From Nostoc sp. PA-18-2419 (GTDB lineage Bacteria; Cyanobacteriota; Cyanobacteriia; Cyanobacteriales; Nostocaceae): a DNA stretch of 35,162 bases. The notes below the pieces were generated by a model. The model saw only the letters and a list, made by a program, of their open reading frames with translations. It was not told the origin of the DNA and ran no database searches. Position 1 is the first letter of the stretch. Each line of letters opens with the position of its first letter. The position numbers and the translations under genes were made by a program. Positions 16,191-26,041 of this stretch are shown here, one piece after another. The stretch lies in assembly GCF_005869855.1 (NCBI RefSeq), contig NZ_SZNH01000005.1, positions 613 to 35,774 on the forward strand, given 5' to 3'.

Positions 16191-17391
16191 AAAATTTAAT
16201 TTCTTCTTTTTTTACCAATCTACCCTGGCATTAGGGGCTATTTTCACTTTTTTCACAGATATTAATTCCTATTTATATACATCAGGAATTATTTCTCAAC
16301 CTCCTTTAGTTTGGATCATAGCGTTTGCTGTATTCTCTCTTCCCTTACTTTTTTCATCAAACAAGTTCATACCACTCTCTATAATTAGTTGGTGTTTTAG
16401 TTTTATTTTTATTTCATTATTGTGGTTTGTACTATTTTCCAGTTTTGGAGAACTTGCTTTTGAAGAATTGAGAAAACGAATCTTAACAGTAATTTTTCTC
16501 CTTTGCATGTCATTAATTTTTTCTCAACATCCAAAAATTCATTACTTAACTCGATGGGCTATATTTTTAGCAGTATTGATGGGTATATTTAATAATTTTT
16601 GTGAATTTATTAACCCCGTCGTATTTAATTCATTAGGTGATGGTGGTCGGGCTGCTGGATTTTATTTAAATCCCAATAGTAATGGCTGTGCATTAATACT
16701 TGGGATGATTTTTAGTGTAAGTTTATTACAGCCGATATATCGTTTACCTTTCGTATCTCTCGTCGGTATTGGAGTTTTCTTGACATTTTCCCGAGGAGCT
16801 ATTGTTGGCTGGTTACTTGTAGTTATTATTTTTACGTTTGTGGGCGTGCTTCATTTTAACAAATTACTTTATTGGGCTTTGGGAATAGGGATTTTCATTA
16901 TTAGCTTAGGCTCACAATGGTGGGACGAACTATTACAAAATTTAAATTTAAATCAAAACTCTCTCGAAAGAATTGCCTGGTTTCAAAATATTTCAACTTC
17001 TGATTCTGAAGATTCTGCTGATTCGCGTTTAGAAGTGGCTCAATTGGCTTGGCAGATGTTTACTAAACGTCCCTTCTTAGGTAATGGAATTGGCTCAACT
17101 TTAACCTGGAATATGGATATATCCACACATAATATGTATTTGTATTATATGGCGGATCATGGAATTATCGGCGCTTTTATTTTACCTCTATTAGTATATG
17201 CAGTGACACAGCACGCCCGTGGAGAAACTAAATATATTGGCTTAGCTTTTGGGGCTTTTATTCTTCTTTGGGGACTATTTAGCCATAATGTTTTAGAGGA
17301 GCGCTATATCCTCATTATGTTTTCATTGATGGCTGCAATGACTAGAGGGAGTTGGTTAGAACAAAAATATCAACTAGAAAATCTATTATGA
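16171..17391 (+). CDS. O-antigen polymerase/ligase family protein (Wzy-like)
   Basis: This 406-residue membrane protein has about 10-12 hydrophobic helices. The Wzy_C-type region contains GIGVFLTFSRGAIVGWLL, and a long extracytoplasmic loop follows (about 245-320) ending in FLGNGIG and STHNMYLYYMADHGIIG, typical of O-antigen ligase and polymerase proteins. Within a Wzx/Wzy-type locus the likely job is polymerising lipid-linked repeat units on the outer face of the cytoplasmic membrane; ligation to another acceptor is the alternative. It overlaps genes on both sides (20 bp upstream, ATGA downstream), evidence for one operon. Confidence 0.82.
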   Translation: MNHSLNKKFNFFFFYQSTLALGAIFTFFTDINSYLYTSGIISQPPLVWIIAFAVFSLPLLFSSNKFIPLSIISWCFSFIFISLLWFVLFSSFGELAFEELRKRILTVIFLLCMSLIFSQHPKIHYLTRWAIFLAVLMGIFNNFCEFINPVVFNSLGDGGRAAGFYLNPNSNGCALILGMIFSVSLLQPIYRLPFVSLVGIGVFLTFSRGAIVGWLLVVIIFTFVGVLHFNKLLYWALGIGIFIISLGSQWWDELLQNLNLNQNSLERIAWFQNISTSDSEDSADSRLEVAQLAWQMFTKRPFLGNGIGSTLTWNMDISTHNMYLYYMADHGIIGAFILPLLVYAVTQHARGETKYIGLAFGAFILLWGLFSHNVLEERYILIMFSLMAAMTRGSWLEQKYQLENLL

Positions 17392-18554
17392 AAATTATTT
17401 ATATCATTACTGGACTCTCCACTGGTGGTGCTGAAGTTATGCTTTATAAACTTCTTTCCAGGATGAATCGAGAGCGTTTTAGTCCAGTTGTTGTTTCTTT
17501 AATGCATTATGGTACATGGGGCGATCGCATTGTAAATTTAGGCATTCCTGTTTATACCATTGGTATGAAACCAGGAAAGCTAAAACTAGTTGATATTTGG
17601 CGAATCATTCACATAGTACGCCAACTCAAACCTGATTTAATTCAAGGTTGGATGTATCACGGAAACTTAGCTGCACAAGTTGTTAAACTTTTTATATTTA
17701 GACAAGTGCCTGTTTTCTGGAATGTGCGTCATTCACTTTCTTCTTTAGATTTAGAAAAACCGCTAACAACTACTATTATTAAACTGTGTGCTAATGTTTC
17801 ATACTTACCTACAAAAATTATTTATAACTCTCAGAATAGTTCTCAACAACACGAAAAAAGTGGTTACTCTTTTGATAAAACCTGTATAATTTCCAATGGT
17901 TTTGAAACAGAAAAATTTATCCCATCAACCAAGGCTCGCCTCAATATCCGTTTAGAATTAAATACTGACGAAAATAATTTGTTGATTGGTTTGATTGGTC
18001 GTTATCATCCTGTCAAAGACCATTTTAATTTTCTTCAAGCTGCTGCATTATTACTTAAAAAGTCTGCCAACGTTCAATTTGTTCTCGCAGGCAGTAAAGT
18101 TGATTGGCAAAATCAGATTTTATCTGAATTAATCCATGAATTAGGGCTTGTTAAGCACATACATCTATTAGGTGAACGTCATGATGTGCGTTGTTTAACC
18201 GCTGCTTTTGATATCGCTTCTTCTTCTTCTTCTGGAGAAGGTTTTCCCAATGTTATTGGCGAAGCAATGTCTTGTAGTGTTCCTTGTGTAGTCACAGATG
18301 TGGGAGACTCAGCTTGGATTGTCGGTGATACCGGAAAGGTCGTACCCCCAAGGAATCCAGAAGCATTAGCAAATGCTTGGCAAGCATTAATCGATATCGG
18401 GAAAGAAGGTAGAGAAAGTTTAGGAAAAGCAGCACGAGCAAGAGTCATCAAATATTTTTCTTTAGACTCCATTGTGGCTCAATACGAGGCACTGTATGAC
18501 AATGTGTTAGTTCAAAAAAACATCAGAATTCATCAGAAGGTAGTGCAGTCTTAA
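17388..18554 (+). CDS. GT4-family glycosyltransferase (3)
   Basis: This 388-residue GT4 enzyme starts MKIIYIITGLSTGGAEVML at the ATG that overlaps the polymerase stop as ATGA; an in-frame TTG at 17352 would only add an unlikely extension inside the previous gene. The donor domain opens with LIGLIGRYHPVKDHFNFLQAA, and the E-x7-E residues are E284/E292 in EGFPNVIGEAMSC. It shares the long PCVVTDVGDSAWIVGDT block with the paralogue at 15042. It is the last gene of the left block, which ends 139 bp before a convergent gene. Confidence 0.88.
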   Translation: MKIIYIITGLSTGGAEVMLYKLLSRMNRERFSPVVVSLMHYGTWGDRIVNLGIPVYTIGMKPGKLKLVDIWRIIHIVRQLKPDLIQGWMYHGNLAAQVVKLFIFRQVPVFWNVRHSLSSLDLEKPLTTTIIKLCANVSYLPTKIIYNSQNSSQQHEKSGYSFDKTCIISNGFETEKFIPSTKARLNIRLELNTDENNLLIGLIGRYHPVKDHFNFLQAAALLLKKSANVQFVLAGSKVDWQNQILSELIHELGLVKHIHLLGERHDVRCLTAAFDIASSSSSGEGFPNVIGEAMSCSVPCVVTDVGDSAWIVGDTGKVVPPRNPEALANAWQALIDIGKEGRESLGKAARARVIKYFSLDSIVAQYEALYDNVLVQKNIRIHQKVVQS

Positions 18555-18693
18555 GGTCTCCCCAAGTAGAGCAACTGCGGTTCAGAACTTAGGAATTAGA
18601 AAGCTGTTCCCAATTAAAAATCCGTCTTCAAAAGTTTAGCGCGGAAGTTTCCTTCCCTCTAACATCTCGCAAAATCTCAAATCCCAAATTCTC

Positions 18694-20142
18694 TTACTTA
18701 GTAGGTATAGTAACTTCCCAAATTCCTTGGTTTCCACCGTATTCTATAACATAAATCTTATTGCCGATAATTTCAGCATCAATGGGATTACTGAAACCTT
18801 GGACAACACGTCTAGCTTGAAGTCGGTAGTTGGTATTTCCTACTTTAGTTAATTTCAAATCCAATAGATCTTGGCTGGGATCTTTAAAAGGACCTGGTAG
18901 TGTTTCACCAACAGGATCGCCTGGAGTCCAACTCAATACAAATGCATCTCCTTTGAATTCTGGACTCATTGCTCTTTGTGTATCAAAAACTAAACCCAAA
19001 GGAGAACGATGTGCTGTAAAAGTACTCAAACTTTGTCCAAGAACACTCGCATCTTTGATTTGGCCATTTTGAGGATTGCGGTAATTGTCTGCATCCGGGC
19101 CAAAATTAGGAATTGGTTCAGTCAAAGTGATATTAGGCCGAGGTGGAAAGGTTGGATCGTTATAATAGTAACCTTTGATAACTGCGCTAAATTTGGAGTT
19201 TAATAAACGGTCATTGGCAGGATTATAATTGGGAAATTGTTGGGGATTGTCTGTCCCACCTATACGCCAAGGAAAGCCATAATGTTGACCCTGACGTAGC
19301 CAATTTAATTCTTCTGACATATCGCGATCGGGACCATTTTCTGTGCCAAATAAATCCCCATTAGGCGCAAAAGCCATATCAAAAGTATTACGTGTTCCTT
19401 CTGCAAAAATATAACCAGCTGTTTTTAAAGTTGCTCGATTGTTTGCCAGAAAGAGATTTTGACCATTAGTAGGAAGACGGATTATACAGGCCGTTAATCC
19501 TACTTCGCGAGTATTGGGATATAAACCTCCAGCAGTCTGGATTTCACCATGATCTGTACGAGAACCGCTATTTACATAGATATACTTACCATCTGGGCTA
19601 ACCACCACACCGCTGAAACGATGGTCATAGGCTGTTTTACTTTTTGGATACCCTGCACTCTTAGCCAAAATAGACCAGATACGGACTCCTGTATTTGGGT
19701 TAATTACACCTTTAACAATAATTGCTTTGGTCTGGTCATTTCCAAGGTTTCCATTGCCAACTAGATAAATTGTACCATCAGGACCAATGGCCATACCTTG
19801 AGTTTCAGCTACCTTATGATTACTAAAGTCATAAACAAGTGTACTCGTAGATAAAGCTAAATTAACTTTATAAATCTCGCCATTGCGTTTGAGATAATAA
19901 AGTGTATTATTTCGGGGATCTTTTACAATCCGAACAGAAGGAGAAATTGATGCCGTATTTAGAATATTGCGAATCTTAATATCAGCACGCAGGGCTTGAG
20001 GTGCAGCATTAACTCCAATAGTTCCATAATTTAACAAAAATATTGTTAATAGAAGTGTTTTTTCCCAAAAAAAGTGGTTTTTCAGCGCGAATTTATTGCT
20101 AAATCTGCGCTTATCTGGGCTGGTTGACTTAGCATTATTCAT
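18694..20142 (-). CDS. Exported PQQ-type sugar dehydrogenase (GSDH family)
   Basis: This 482-residue protein belongs to the soluble glucose/sorbosone dehydrogenase family, a six-bladed propeller that oxidises aldoses with PQQ in characterised members. Residues about 27-50 form a hydrophobic export signal (TLLLTIFLLNYGTIGVNA) after a long basic N-region. Typical blades include TQGMAIGPDGTIYLVGNG, YDHRFSGVVVSPDGKYIYVNSG, FDMAFAPNGDLFGTENGPD and HYGFPWRIGG. A GGAG six bases before the third ATG selects the start at 20142 over 20160. Whether this host makes PQQ is unknown. It runs opposite to the flanking polysaccharide genes and in line with the RTX gene upstream of it. Confidence 0.82.
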   Translation of the reverse strand: MNNAKSTSPDKRRFSNKFALKNHFFWEKTLLLTIFLLNYGTIGVNAAPQALRADIKIRNILNTASISPSVRIVKDPRNNTLYYLKRNGEIYKVNLALSTSTLVYDFSNHKVAETQGMAIGPDGTIYLVGNGNLGNDQTKAIIVKGVINPNTGVRIWSILAKSAGYPKSKTAYDHRFSGVVVSPDGKYIYVNSGSRTDHGEIQTAGGLYPNTREVGLTACIIRLPTNGQNLFLANNRATLKTAGYIFAEGTRNTFDMAFAPNGDLFGTENGPDRDMSEELNWLRQGQHYGFPWRIGGTDNPQQFPNYNPANDRLLNSKFSAVIKGYYYNDPTFPPRPNITLTEPIPNFGPDADNYRNPQNGQIKDASVLGQSLSTFTAHRSPLGLVFDTQRAMSPEFKGDAFVLSWTPGDPVGETLPGPFKDPSQDLLDLKLTKVGNTNYRLQARRVVQGFSNPIDAEIIGNKIYVIEYGGNQGIWEVTIPTK

Positions 20143-20311
20143 GATTTTCTCCATAAACATAATCAGATGATTTTTTCTAAATCTTTTTAATCCAGTAAAA
20201 AGATTTACAGAATGTTTGAAAAACTTATACCAATTTTAAAAAGGATTGAAATAGATGGATTTACAAAACCCAAACACAAAAATTCCTAATCCAAAATGGT
20301 ATTATTCGTGC

Positions 20312-21661
20312 TTATCCTAAACTAACTTCCAAGGTATAAGGAACAGATATGCTGTCACTTTCCCCAGAGAAAGTTCCACCATTTTGAGGAAAGAAAGCAT
20401 ATTTACTCACTGAAATAGAGTACGTCCCCGCACTTAGTGAAGCAGTGATTAATGACCCAAAGTCTGATTCATTACCACTATCATCATTAAATTGCAGTAA
20501 AGTTCCAGCATTATTAAACAGACCGAGGACTGTATCATCAGGTGTCACTGTTTTGATAGTTACAGTTGCCGAATTTGCTATAGAAAATTTAAAAAAGTCG
20601 AAATCAGGATTATCTCCTGGCTGAACTGTTACTAACTCACCTGCAAGATTAACATTTGAACCTGATGATAAAGAACCCAATCCTTCAGCGCTGGCTAGTG
20701 TATTATTTGTAGCTTGTCCAGCATTTTCCCGCTCATAGAAAAGGAAGTCGTCACTATCAAGCCTCAGATTGGTTCTCCCCTGCACAATACCTATAATCTC
20801 ATCTGGCTCTGTTCCTGGTTTATCTAAGAATATTTGTGTGTTGCTTCCAACAACTTGCAGACGGTAGTTCTGTAGAGATCCTTTGAGTTCAATTCGATCG
20901 TCGCTAGAGTTGAAGTCACTAATGTTAGCCAAGTCTGCAAAACCTGCGTTCGTAGTGTTGTTATCGTCGTAGAAGACATTTGTCGCATTCCCTAGGACAA
21001 ATCTATCTACCCCAACCCCGCCAATCAAGTTATCAATCTCCCCTGAACCAGGTGGGAGCGAACTACCAGGAAAAATACCAATTAGGACATCGTCTCCAGA
21101 TCCCCCATTGAGTGTATCGTTACCAGGCCCTCCCTGTAGACTGTCATTGCCATCCTCACCATTGAGGATATCATTTCCCAAATTACCGTCTAGCGTGTCA
21201 TTGCCTGTTCTACCATTGAGAGTATTGTTACTACTATTACCAAACAGGAAGTTGTTAAGACTGTTACCTGTACCATTGATGGCCCTGCTTCCCGTCAGTG
21301 TCAGATTCTCCACATTGGCCATGAGTGTGTAAGAGACAGAAGACCGGACGCTATCTGTGCCTGAATTAGCAGCTTCGGTGATAATATCAGCACCACTGTC
21401 AACGATGTAAGTGTCGTTACCTGTTCCCCCATTCAAGCTGTCAGTACCTGTACCGCCATCAAGTGTGTCATTGCCATCTCCACCAATAAGACTGTCATTT
21501 TCTGTCCCACCAAATAGATTATCGTTACCAGCGGCACCATTTAAAATGTCATTACCGGACGTAGTATTAGCATTCCCACCATTAGCCCAACCATATATCG
21601 TGTCATCTCCCGAAGTCCCATTTCTGATGTCAGAACCTGTCGTACCGTAAATAACTACCAT
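20312..21661 (-). CDS. RTX calcium-binding repeat protein with PPC-like C-terminus
   Basis: This 449-residue acidic protein has no Sec signal. Residues about 10-195 are nonapeptide RTX repeats (GGxGxDxLxG), for example [22 protein letters not shown], in two groups separated by [23 protein letters not shown]. These form calcium-loaded beta-rolls. The region around 200-300 has VDRFVLGN and the [17 protein letters not shown] pattern common in cyanobacterial RTX proteins. The last 110 residues (DFFKFSI...[26 protein letters not shown]) fit a PPC/DVUA0089-type beta-sandwich. It is probably secreted by a type I system and surface-bound. The ATG at 21661 has GGAG seven bases upstream. Confidence 0.85.
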   Translation of the reverse strand: MVVIYGTTGSDIRNGTSGDDTIYGWANGGNANTTSGNDILNGAAGNDNLFGGTENDSLIGGDGNDTLDGGTGTDSLNGGTGNDTYIVDSGADIITEAANSGTDSVRSSVSYTLMANVENLTLTGSRAINGTGNSLNNFLFGNSSNNTLNGRTGNDTLDGNLGNDILNGEDGNDSLQGGPGNDTLNGGSGDDVLIGIFPGSSLPPGSGEIDNLIGGVGVDRFVLGNATNVFYDDNNTTNAGFADLANISDFNSSDDRIELKGSLQNYRLQVVGSNTQIFLDKPGTEPDEIIGIVQGRTNLRLDSDDFLFYERENAGQATNNTLASAEGLGSLSSGSNVNLAGELVTVQPGDNPDFDFFKFSIANSATVTIKTVTPDDTVLGLFNNAGTLLQFNDDSGNESDFGSLITASLSAGTYSISVSKYAFFPQNGGTFSGESDSISVPYTLEVSLG

Positions 21662-22596
21662 ATCATTTCTCCACAATTTTTAACTAAGCTTCACTTCCGG
21701 CTTAATTAAATAACTTTTTATTAGTTCAATCTAAATTACTTGCCATTTGCGTAATCCTAGATGGAAAACTTTAATTATTGATTGGATTAGCGACTTCCAA
21801 AGAAAAATATCCAACTATCGATTATGCTGAGTCAAAATCCACCCTTTTGGTTAGAGAGACAAAACGCTCACCATACAAGAAGATTAGATAATTTCTTTCT
21901 TGCAAATTTATTGATTAGGCAAATTGTAAGTAATAGGCAAAAATTTCTTAATATTGATTATTTTTATAAAATTTTTTCCTGCCATAACTATATTAATTAT
22001 CATGAGTGAAAGTTTTCATTAACTTCTTTACAAAGTCTTTACAATATTAATTTATGCCATTTATTTATAGTTTCATAAAAATAAATGCAAAATTTAATTA
22101 ACTTTTTTAAAACTTCCTTATTCTTTTAGTCAAAGTTATGATTTTTTTTCAATTAAGGCGCTCTCCTAGTTAAGTTAGGTTTCAATATTAGATATTTTGT
22201 TAAAAAAGTATTATTTTTCAATAAAAAAAATACTTTGAGATTAAAGAAAATTTTAAAAAGAAAGATAAGTTAAATTCATAGATTATCCATAAAATTTTTG
22301 AGTCTGACAAGAGTTGAACTTTACATAAATTTTATTAACGCATAATTTATGTATTTAACCGTTTTTTATTCCTTTGAACAGAGAATAATTAGAGTAAAAT
22401 AATTAGTATATAATCACAAAATTAGCGATCGCATACCCATAGCAACTGTCAAAACAAAACTTATCTTTCTCCAAAAGTTGCATAATTATTTTCAAAAACA
22501 GTATTAAAGAATAAATTAATATTTATAGCATTTACTCATCTCCAAACGTTAAATTCATTTCTCGCTTCAGAAATATTTGAATTAGGAGAACTTCAA
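21662..22596. other. 935-bp AT-rich gene-free region
   Basis: This divergent spacer lies between the RTX gene and the DUF4091 gene. It is very AT-rich, contains one HIP1 octamer (22425-22432) and has no coding frame I would defend; a 61-codon frame at 21824-22009 has no ribosome-binding site or family resemblance. Promoters in both directions must lie here. An AGGAGA eight bases before the ATG at 22597 is the only clear translation signal. Confidence 0.65.
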
Positions 22597-24240
22597 ATGT
22601 CTCTTTTCCGCAAAAAAATTAGGTTTTTTAACGTACTCAAATTTATTTTAGGAATATTAGGAATAGTATTGACTTTATTTGCTTGTTCAAGTATCTGGTT
22701 ATTAGGTAACAACTCATCCTTAGGCGATCGCCCTTTTGTATGGGTGGCTTCAAGTCTAGAAAGGATAAAGCAACAAGACGCACCAACAAGTAAAACCCAG
22801 ATTCATTTGTACGCTGCACGTGGTGAATATGAACCTTTTCAAATAGGAATTCACGCACCCAGTGGTGGTCTAACAAATGTGAATGTTACAGTCTCCGACT
22901 TATCTGGATCAAATAATCGACTAATTTCAAATAAAAATATTACACTTTATCGCGAACATTACGTTCATGTTGTTCATTCTAGCCCTAACAAAAAAGGCAG
23001 CACAAATTCATCTTTAGGTACTGGATGGTATGCTGATGGACTAATTCCATTTATTAATCCTGAAAACAAAACAGCTCTTACAGGTGCGGAGTTAGATGCA
23101 GTTCCATTCAACCTGAAAGCTAGGAATAATCAACCTATTTGGGTAGACATTTTTGTACCCCGCAACACTCAAGCTGGTGACTATCAAGGCACTTTTACTG
23201 TTAGCAGCAACCAAGGAGCGATCGCAGGAAAAATCCACCTCCAAGTTTGGAATTTTGAGTTACCGATAAAACCATCGCTCAATTCTGAGTTCACATTCTA
23301 TGAACATCAAGATAAAAGCGACATGGTAGAACTTCTCAAACATAAGTTAATGCCTGATGCCCATTTTAATCCGGCAGATGAACCTGAGTTAATTAAGCAG
23401 TGGGGACTTCGTTCCCGGAGTCTTTCTTTTTGGAGTGGGGCTAACGTTAATACTTGCAAAATGGCTCCAGCCCCTTCTCTCGAAAAGATTAAAACCACTG
23501 CTGCTAAGCATGAATCTGGTTTATTTCTCTACGCTAGATATGCCGATGAAATTGATAACTGCCCAAATTTAATTGAACCAGTTAAGCAATGGGCGCGAAA
23601 TTTTCATCAAGCTGGAATCGCAACCACCTTAGCAATGACTCCTACACCTGCGCTTTATGATGATGGTTCGGGAACTGGGCGCTCAGCTGTAGATATCTGG
23701 GTAGTATTGCCAGAATCCTATGATCAAGCTCCTGAGCGAATTACTGAAGTTCTGCAAAAAGGAAATAAAGTTTGGTCTTATAATGCCTTGGTACAAGATG
23801 GGTACTCTCCGAAATGGCAGATAGACTTTGAACCAATCAACTACAGAATTCATCCAGGCTTCATTAGCCAAAGCCTTGGACTGACGGGAATTTTATACTG
23901 GCGAGTTGACCTTTGGACAAAAGACCCCTGGAACGACGTTCAAACTTATTTCCAAAAGAAATACAAAGACTATTTTCCTGGTGAAGGGATGTTGTTTTAT
24001 CCTGGAAAACAGGTAGGTATCAAAGGAGTTGTTCCTTCCATGAGACTCAAGTGGCTCAGAGAAGGGGTAGAAGATTACGAGTATCTCGAAATACTTAAAA
24101 GTCACGAGCGCCAAGATTGGGCGCTTTCATTAGCTCGGCGTGTCGGTCTTGACTGGAAGCACTGGACGCGGGATATAAATCTCCTCGAATCAGTCCGGCG
24201 ACAGTTGGGAGAGGAAATAGACAGGCTCTCTTCTCAATAA
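22597..24240 (+). CDS. DUF4091 (GH123-like) membrane-anchored or lipoprotein glycosidase candidate
   Basis: This 547-residue protein has an N-terminal hydrophobic segment (about 12-35) with LTLFACSS, a possible but atypical lipobox, so it is exported and anchored. Residues about 45-220 form the beta-sandwich found before GH123-like domains (ARGEYEPFQIGIHAP ... VDIFVPRNTQAGDYQGTFTV). The C-terminal part carries the DUF4091 hallmark GILYWRVDLW, then FYPGKQVGIKGVVPSMRLKWLREGVEDYEYLEIL. GH123 includes beta-N-acetylgalactosaminidases; DUF4091 members are mostly uncharacterised. I infer processing of the polysaccharide made by this locus. A strong AGGAG supports the start. Confidence 0.82.
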   Translation: MSLFRKKIRFFNVLKFILGILGIVLTLFACSSIWLLGNNSSLGDRPFVWVASSLERIKQQDAPTSKTQIHLYAARGEYEPFQIGIHAPSGGLTNVNVTVSDLSGSNNRLISNKNITLYREHYVHVVHSSPNKKGSTNSSLGTGWYADGLIPFINPENKTALTGAELDAVPFNLKARNNQPIWVDIFVPRNTQAGDYQGTFTVSSNQGAIAGKIHLQVWNFELPIKPSLNSEFTFYEHQDKSDMVELLKHKLMPDAHFNPADEPELIKQWGLRSRSLSFWSGANVNTCKMAPAPSLEKIKTTAAKHESGLFLYARYADEIDNCPNLIEPVKQWARNFHQAGIATTLAMTPTPALYDDGSGTGRSAVDIWVVLPESYDQAPERITEVLQKGNKVWSYNALVQDGYSPKWQIDFEPINYRIHPGFISQSLGLTGILYWRVDLWTKDPWNDVQTYFQKKYKDYFPGEGMLFYPGKQVGIKGVVPSMRLKWLREGVEDYEYLEILKSHERQDWALSLARRVGLDWKHWTRDINLLESVRRQLGEEIDRLSSQ

Positions 24241-24256
24241 GTATTTTGAGAAATTG

Positions 24257-24313
24257 CTCGCTACTTTGACTAAAATTTAGATATTTTTTGATATATCTAA
24301 ACAGATGAGCGAG
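24257..24313. terminator. Possible terminator-like hairpin
   Basis: TTTAGATAT (24276-24284) pairs with ATATCTAAA (24293-24301) around an 8-base loop, and an outer pair CTCGCT (24257-24262) with AGCGAG (24308-24313) could extend it. There is no downstream T-run, so it is not a textbook intrinsic terminator. Confidence 0.35.
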
Positions 24314-24486
24314 TGGGGTAAAACTTTTAACTCCATTTTCTAACGCCACTTGCTACAACAGAGGGAACCTTCAGAGCGCGCTGGCTCCTCTCTGCTTCCT
24401 ACTCCCTGCCAATAACAAATAAGTTCAAAAATTAAAGCGAATTACTATATAAGAATAACAACTCATAGACAATTCCGTAGATGTGA

Positions 24487-24558
24487 TTATGTCTTTTTAT
24501 TTGTAGAAGCTGCGCCAATTTGGCATGACTCAAACAACAAAACAGTGCTACAAAATTG
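24487..24558 (+). promoter_or_regulatory. Conserved 72-bp upstream block B with GCCAA-N-TTGGC dyad
   Basis: This block aligns ungapped with 6222-6293. The dyad GCCAA-T-TTGGC lies at 24514-24524. It ends 192 bp before the start of the UDP-sugar dehydrogenase gene and has the same orientation relative to its genes as block A. Five of the six differences in the 29 bases around the dyad are transitions, and none disturbs the dyad arms. Confidence 0.6.
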
Positions 24559-24750
24559 AGATAGAAATCAGCAAGTAATACCATTTTTGATTTTGTGAAA
24601 GTTGAGTTATTCTTCAAAGTGTGTTTCCCAACTTGTGTGTAGATGCCCAGCATAAGGCTTCTCCTAGAGTACTATCGTTGAATGCCGACTTCCAGTCAGC
24701 AAAGCTCTATAAGACTGATTTTAGATTTATAAATATACTTTTGTTGAGAT

Positions 24751-26031
24751 ATGAGTAACCGTATTGCAGTTATTGGTCTTGGTTACGTTGGTCTACCTGT
24801 TGCCCTAGCATTTGCTAAAAAATTTCCCCAGACTATTGGATTTGATATTAATTTAGAGAAAGTTATAAGTTTAAAGCAAGGTATTGATTGTACAAATCAA
24901 ATCTCTACTGACGAATTAATAAATTCTAGTCTAATTATCACTTCAGAACTTTATGATTTAGTAGACACGAACTTTTTTGTAATTGCTGTACCAACACCAG
25001 TTGACCGCAATCATAATCCTGACTTGACTTTGCTAATAAAAGCCTCTGAACTCGTTGGAAAAGTCTTACAACCTGGAGCGATTGTAGTGTATGAATCTAC
25101 AGTTTATCCAGGGGTGACAGAGGATATCTGCAAAGCAACTTTGGCCAAAGTATCAGGTTTACAACCAGGTGTTGATTTTAAGTTGGGCTATTCTCCAGAA
25201 CGGATAAATCCGGGTGACAAAGCTCATACATTAGAAAAGATTGTCAAAGTGGTAGCTGGAGAAGATGCCCAAACTCTGGAACGAGTTGCAAGTGTGTATA
25301 CCGCGATTATTGATGTCGGTGTTTATCGCACCTCTTCGATTAAAGTAGCTGAGGCTGCCAAAGTCATTGAAAATACTCAGCGAGACTTAAATATTGCTTT
25401 GATGAACGAACTCGCACTCATATGCGATCGCCTTGGTATCCGCACCCATGATGTTTTAGCAGCAGCCAACACCAAATGGAACTTTTTACCGTTCACTCCC
25501 GGACTTGTTGGTGGTCACTGCATTGGAGTTGACCCTTACTATCTAACTACTAAAGCAGAAGAATTGGGATATCATCCCGAAGTCATCTTAGCTGGTCGTC
25601 GGATTAACGACGGTATGGGTACTTACCTTGGTCAGCGTTTTGTCAAACTCTTAATTGAAGCTAACTTGTCGATTAAACAAGCACGAGTAGGAATTCTCGG
25701 TCTGACTTTTAAGGAAAATGTACCCGACATCCGCAATAGTCGCATACCAGATATTGTCAGAGAATTGCAGCAATTTGGTATTGAACCACTCTTACACGAT
25801 CCTCTGGTAGATCCTGATGAAGCACACCAAGAATATGGGATTAATTTAGTCGATTGGCATAACCTGTCTAATTTAGACGGAGTAATATTTGCAGTCAGTC
25901 ATCAAGCTTATTTAGATATGCCTTGCGAACAACTTCTTAACTGTTTGCGTCCAGGTGGAGTATTGATGGATATCAAATCCATTTTTAGCCAAGCTACACT
26001 ACCACCACATATTCATTACTGGAGCTTATAG
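24751..26031 (+). CDS. tviB: UDP-N-acetylhexosamine 6-dehydrogenase (TviB/WbpA type)
   Basis: This enzyme oxidises C6 of a UDP-HexNAc to the uronate with two NAD+. The 426 residues contain the N-terminal Rossmann motif [75 protein letters not shown], the catalytic Cys257 in [13 protein letters not shown], and [15 protein letters not shown]. Several of these blocks match TviB of the Vi-antigen pathway closely, which favours UDP-GlcNAc over UDP-glucose as substrate. Block B lies upstream. It is followed after 10 bp by the epimerase gene, whose ribosome-binding site overlaps this stop codon. Confidence 0.88.
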   Translation: MSNRIAVIGLGYVGLPVALAFAKKFPQTIGFDINLEKVISLKQGIDCTNQISTDELINSSLIITSELYDLVDTNFFVIAVPTPVDRNHNPDLTLLIKASELVGKVLQPGAIVVYESTVYPGVTEDICKATLAKVSGLQPGVDFKLGYSPERINPGDKAHTLEKIVKVVAGEDAQTLERVASVYTAIIDVGVYRTSSIKVAEAAKVIENTQRDLNIALMNELALICDRLGIRTHDVLAAANTKWNFLPFTPGLVGGHCIGVDPYYLTTKAEELGYHPEVILAGRRINDGMGTYLGQRFVKLLIEANLSIKQARVGILGLTFKENVPDIRNSRIPDIVRELQQFGIEPLLHDPLVDPDEAHQEYGINLVDWHNLSNLDGVIFAVSHQAYLDMPCEQLLNCLRPGGVLMDIKSIFSQATLPPHIHYWSL

Positions 26032-26041
26032 GAGAAACATT

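Larger units (their letters stand above)
24241..24750. other. 510-bp spacer with hairpin and conserved block B
   Basis: This gene-free region separates the DUF4091 gene from the dehydrogenase gene. It holds a terminator-like hairpin near its start and the second copy of the 72-bp conserved block at 24487-24558. The presence of both suggests that a new transcription unit begins here. Confidence 0.6.

Noticed and set aside
20400-21650. Plus-strand frames opposite the RTX gene rich in P, L and S
   Set aside because: They are reverse readings of the glycine/aspartate repeat codons.
21824-22009. 61-codon plus-strand frame in the long AT-rich spacer
   Set aside because: No ribosome-binding site, no family resemblance and unremarkable composition; likely chance.
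24432-24653. 73-codon minus-strand frame in the spacer before the dehydrogenase gene
   Set aside because: It covers the conserved 72-bp block on the opposite strand, and block A has no matching frame preserved, so protein coding does not explain the conservation.
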